The notes under the pieces: generated by a model
Database searches by the model: none
What the model was told of the DNA's origin: nothing
What the model saw: only the letters and a program-made list of their open reading frames with translations
Translations under genes and position numbers: made by a program
Part shown: positions 61,462-64,000 of the stretch, piece by piece
Numbering within the stretch: the first letter of the stretch is position 1
Layout: every line of letters begins with the position of its first letter
Assembly (NCBI RefSeq): GCF_018449725.1
Contig: NZ_JAAVVC010000002.1
Location: 124,001-188,000 of the forward strand
Origin: Pseudomonas sp. dw_612
Lineage (GTDB): Bacteria; Pseudomonadota; Gammaproteobacteria; Pseudomonadales; Pseudomonadaceae
Length of the DNA: 64,000 nt
Reading direction: 5' to 3'

Positions 61462-62175
61462 TTAAAGCGGTACGCCCAGACGATTGGCGACTTCTTCGTA
61501 GGCTTCGATGACGTCACCGAGGCCCTGGCGGAAGCGGTCTTTGTCCATTTTCTTGCCGGTAGCCTTGTCCCACAGGCGGCAGCCGTCCGGACTGAATTCG
61601 TCGCCCAGGACGATGGAACCGTCGGAGAACACGCCGAATTCGAGTTTGAAGTCGACCAGCAGCAGGCCGGCGTCGTCGAACAGTTTGCTCAGGACTTCGT
61701 TGACCTTGAGCGACAGTTCTTTCATGCGAACCAGTTGCTCGGCGGTGCCCCAACCGAACGCCACGACGTGGGATTCGTTGATGAACGGGTCGCCCTTGGC
61801 GTCGTCCTTCAGGAACAGTTCGAAGGTGTAAGGGTTGAGCTTCAGGCCTTCTTCGACGCCCAGACGCTTGACCAGGCTGCCGGCGGCATAATTACGCACA
61901 ACGCACTCGACCGGGATCATGTCGAGTTTTTTCACCAGGCATTCGTTGTCGCCCAGCAGTTTGTCGAATTGCGTCGGCACGCCGGCGGCTTCGAGTTTCT
62001 GCATGATGAAGGCGTTGAACTTGTTGTTCACCATGCCTTTGCGGTCGAGCTGCTCGATGCGCTTGCCGTCGAACGCCGAGGTATCGTTGCGAAACAGCAG
62101 GATCAAGCGGTCAGCGTCGTCGGTCTTGAAAACCGATTTGGCTTTGCCGCGGTAGAGTTCTTCACGTTTTTCCAT
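61462..62175 (-). CDS. purC: Phosphoribosylaminoimidazole-succinocarboxamide synthase
   Basis: 237 residues, the standard PurC length; begins [52 protein letters not shown] [16 protein letters not shown], and [15 protein letters not shown] are the usual purine-enzyme motifs. Makes SAICAR from CAIR and aspartate with ATP. ATG at 62175. 28 bases downstream of the MBL gene. Confidence 0.96.
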   Translation of the reverse strand: MEKREELYRGKAKSVFKTDDADRLILLFRNDTSAFDGKRIEQLDRKGMVNNKFNAFIMQKLEAAGVPTQFDKLLGDNECLVKKLDMIPVECVVRNYAAGSLVKRLGVEEGLKLNPYTFELFLKDDAKGDPFINESHVVAFGWGTAEQLVRMKELSLKVNEVLSKLFDDAGLLLVDFKLEFGVFSDGSIVLGDEFSPDGCRLWDKATGKKMDKDRFRQGLGDVIEAYEEVANRLGVPL

Positions 62176-62203
62176 GATGGGCTCCGCTTGCTAAGTAGGT
62201 GGG

Positions 62204-62962
62204 CTAGGCGATGTGTCGCCAGTCGAGCCCTGAATCTTGATCGGCCAGTTGCAGCCAGTCCGGGTCGCACCCGAGGGTGTCGACAAAACATTGCCGGGCT
62301 AGCTGCGGCAGGTTGTTCTTGCTGCTCAGATGGGCCAGGACCAGATGTTGCAGGCCTTGCCAGCCCAACTCGGACACCAGGAATGCCGCCTGGTGGTTGT
62401 TCAAATGTCCCAGTTCACCGCCCACCCGCTGCTTCAGGAAGTACGGGTAGTGACCGCGAGCCAGCATGTCACGGCAATGGTTGGACTCGATCATCAACGC
62501 ATCGAGATCCCGATAGCCGTCCAGCACTTTGTTGCAATACGAGCCCAGGTCAGTCAACAGGCCGAAGCGCCGTTCACCGTCATTGAAAACGTACTGTGTC
62601 GGCTCTTGAGCATCGTGGGCCACGGCAATGACTTCGATGTTCAGGGCGCCGATTTGCAATTGCTCGCCGCCGGCCAGGAAGCCCGCGGGTTCAATCGGTT
62701 TGCGCATCCCGCGCAGGGTCCCGCGACTGAGGTAGACAGGCAGATTGTAACGCCGAGACAGCAAACCCACGCCATGCGCGTGGTCGGCATGTTCGTGGGT
62801 CACGAGTATCGCGCTCAGTTGCGCCGGGTTAACACCCAGGCGCAACAGGCGTTTTTCGGTTTCTCGCAAGGAGAAACCACAATCCACCAGCACATACGTA
62901 TCAGCGCTGGCTATCAGCGTGCCGTTCCCTTGGCTACCGCTGCCGAGAACGGCAAAACGCAT
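62204..62962 (-). CDS. MBL-fold metallo-hydrolase (YycJ/WalJ-like)
   Basis: 252 residues. Metal motif THEHADHAHGVG at about 58-69, then HDAQEP and a C-terminal HLSSKNNLP. The layout matches the YycJ family of beta-lactamase-fold phosphodiesterases. ATG at 62962, 6 bases after bamC, so it is in an operon bamC, MBL, purC. Confidence 0.88.
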   Translation of the reverse strand: MRFAVLGSGSQGNGTLIASADTYVLVDCGFSLRETEKRLLRLGVNPAQLSAILVTHEHADHAHGVGLLSRRYNLPVYLSRGTLRGMRKPIEPAGFLAGGEQLQIGALNIEVIAVAHDAQEPTQYVFNDGERRFGLLTDLGSYCNKVLDGYRDLDALMIESNHCRDMLARGHYPYFLKQRVGGELGHLNNHQAAFLVSELGWQGLQHLVLAHLSSKNNLPQLARQCFVDTLGCDPDWLQLADQDSGLDWRHIA

Positions 62963-62968
62963 GTGATA

Positions 62969-64000
62969 TCAGCCCAGGTTGTCCTGAATCACGCTCAACA
63001 CTTTGCGGGCCACATCGGCCGGCGCAACGGTGTTGATGTTTTTCTCGACGGTGACCTGGACGTTCTCGCCAACCTTGCTCAAGCGAACCTGATAACGCTC
63101 GGCACGGGCTTCAACTTCTTCCTTGTTCGGCTTGCTGCCGAACAGGCTGCTGAAGAAACCAGGCTTTTCGTCTTTCTTCTCGGCTTTTTCGGCCAGGTTG
63201 ATGTAGTACAGGCCCAGGCTGCGGTTGATGTCTTCAACGCGCCATTCGCCCTGTTCCAGCGCACGACCGACACTCGACCAGGCGCGGTCCAGATCAGGCC
63301 CCACGTTCAGCACCGGGTTGCCGCTGCCGTCTTCGCTCAGGCTGACGCGATTAGGCGTATCGAAATCACGGGAAGCCAGCATGGAGACCGAACCGCCCTT
63401 CTCTGCCGTGCGGCTCATGCTCACAAGCAAGTCGTCCACCAGTGCCGCGTCCAGGCCAGTGTTGACCGAGCGGTTGGTGAAATCGACGTTGGCAGTGCTG
63501 CCCGAAGGACGCTGGGCGCTGACCACATAGATCTCACTGGTGTTGCGCTGCACGCCTGGCTCGATGCGGACCCGCACGCGGGTTTCGCTGTCGGCGCTGA
63601 TGCCGGCCGCGCTCAGGCGCTTGGCCATGGCGGCGGACAGTTCGTCGGAATGCTGCCAGGTGGTGGTGAATTCGCCGGTTTGCGGGCGTTGTTCATCCAG
63701 ACGGAAGCCGTTGTCCTGGAAGAACTGCACCGCCACTGGCCAGACTTCGGCCGGAGGGTGCTGACCCATGACCCAGCTCGAATCACCGCTTTTTTGCAGG
63801 GTGTAGTCGCTGGCGTCAGCAATCGCCGACAGCGGCTGCGGACGCGGCACGATGTATTCGCCCTTGGCAGTGTCATCGGCCACGTTACGCGGGATCGGCA
63901 GCAGCGGATCCAGACGTTTGGCGGTGCTGACATTCGGTGGCAGTTGCATCGGTGCAGTCTGTTGCGCTTCCAGGTAATCGCTACCACGGTCACGGAAGTA
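62969..64000 (-). CDS. bamC: Outer-membrane assembly lipoprotein BamC, N-terminus outside window
   Basis: 343 residues visible to the right edge; the frame stays open beyond the internal ATG at 63949 to 64000 (YFRDRGSDYLEAQQTAPMQL), so the signal peptide and start lie outside. LDPLLPIPRNVADDTAKGEY and YTLQKSGDSSWVMGQHPPAE match BamC. Two helix-grip domains follow. It is part of the Bam complex that inserts outer-membrane barrels, together with BamABDE. Confidence 0.9.
   Translation of the reverse strand, partial: YFRDRGSDYLEAQQTAPMQLPPNVSTAKRLDPLLPIPRNVADDTAKGEYIVPRPQPLSAIADASDYTLQKSGDSSWVMGQHPPAEVWPVAVQFFQDNGFRLDEQRPQTGEFTTTWQHSDELSAAMAKRLSAAGISADSETRVRVRIEPGVQRNTSEIYVVSAQRPSGSTANVDFTNRSVNTGLDAALVDDLLVSMSRTAEKGGSVSMLASRDFDTPNRVSLSEDGSGNPVLNVGPDLDRAWSSVGRALEQGEWRVEDINRSLGLYYINLAEKAEKKDEKPGFFSSLFGSKPNKEEVEARAERYQVRLSKVGENVQVTVEKNINTVAPADVARKVLSVIQDNLG

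Overview
The window looks like a chromosomal segment of a Pseudomonas of the fluorescens group. The coding sequence is GC-rich. The gene set (LpxO, CysK, PxpABC, YajD, YcgN, YcgL, RNase D, EptA, PurC, BamC) is typical of the genus. Intergenic spaces carry many copies of two REP-type palindromes, one built on TGTGGGAGCGGGCTTGCTCGCGA and one on GTAGCAGCTGCCGAG. Assignments rest on reading the translated sequence; no database search was run.

Layout. 1-8.8 kb: end of a small unknown gene with a structured leader, an EamA exporter, a low-GC GNAT/small-protein pair, lpxO, cysK, a DUF748 protein, a DUF2442 protein and a MoxR-VWA pair. 8.9-13.8 kb: a 5-oxoprolinase operon (pxpA, pxpB, pxpC) behind an MFS transporter, with a divergent LysR regulator. 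13.9-23.5 kb: mostly housekeeping and unknown genes (DUF2937, class II amidotransferase, oligopeptidase, cyclic-nucleotide-binding protein, YajD), an unknown protein behind a textbook sigma-54 promoter, an orphan response regulator and two paralogous lipoproteins. 23.7-29.5 kb: a three-gene RND efflux operon. 29.7-40.4 kb: RNA methyltransferase, a peptidase-like protein with a ruined zinc site, YcgN, nitroreductase, a 2-hydroxyacid dehydrogenase, ycgL-rnd, a methyltransferase, eptA and a glutamine-synthetase-like enzyme. 41-43.3 kb: two transporters. 43.35-43.86 kb: a tandem array with a 135-bp period.

43.85-53.1 kb is the most unusual region. A tightly coupled six-gene minus-strand operon encodes a thermostable-hemolysin/GNAT-like protein, a free-standing AMP-forming ligase, a TauD-like dioxygenase, a class III aminotransferase homologue that has lost its PLP lysine and aspartate, a complete class III aminotransferase, and an amidase. 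It is divergent from two LysR paralogues with nearly identical DNA-binding domains. It reads like a small biosynthetic pathway, perhaps for an acylated amine or signal; the product is unknown.

53-64 kb: a tautomerase-family isomerase, an LtrA protein, a LysR regulator, a Gtr-type glycan-modification operon (GtrB, methyltransferase, GtrA, DUF6311-like membrane protein), YegP, a DUF1963 protein, tRNA-Ser(CGA), purC, an MBL-fold hydrolase and bamC, which runs off the right edge. Three loci (lpxO, eptA, gtr) would alter lipopolysaccharide or surface glycan.
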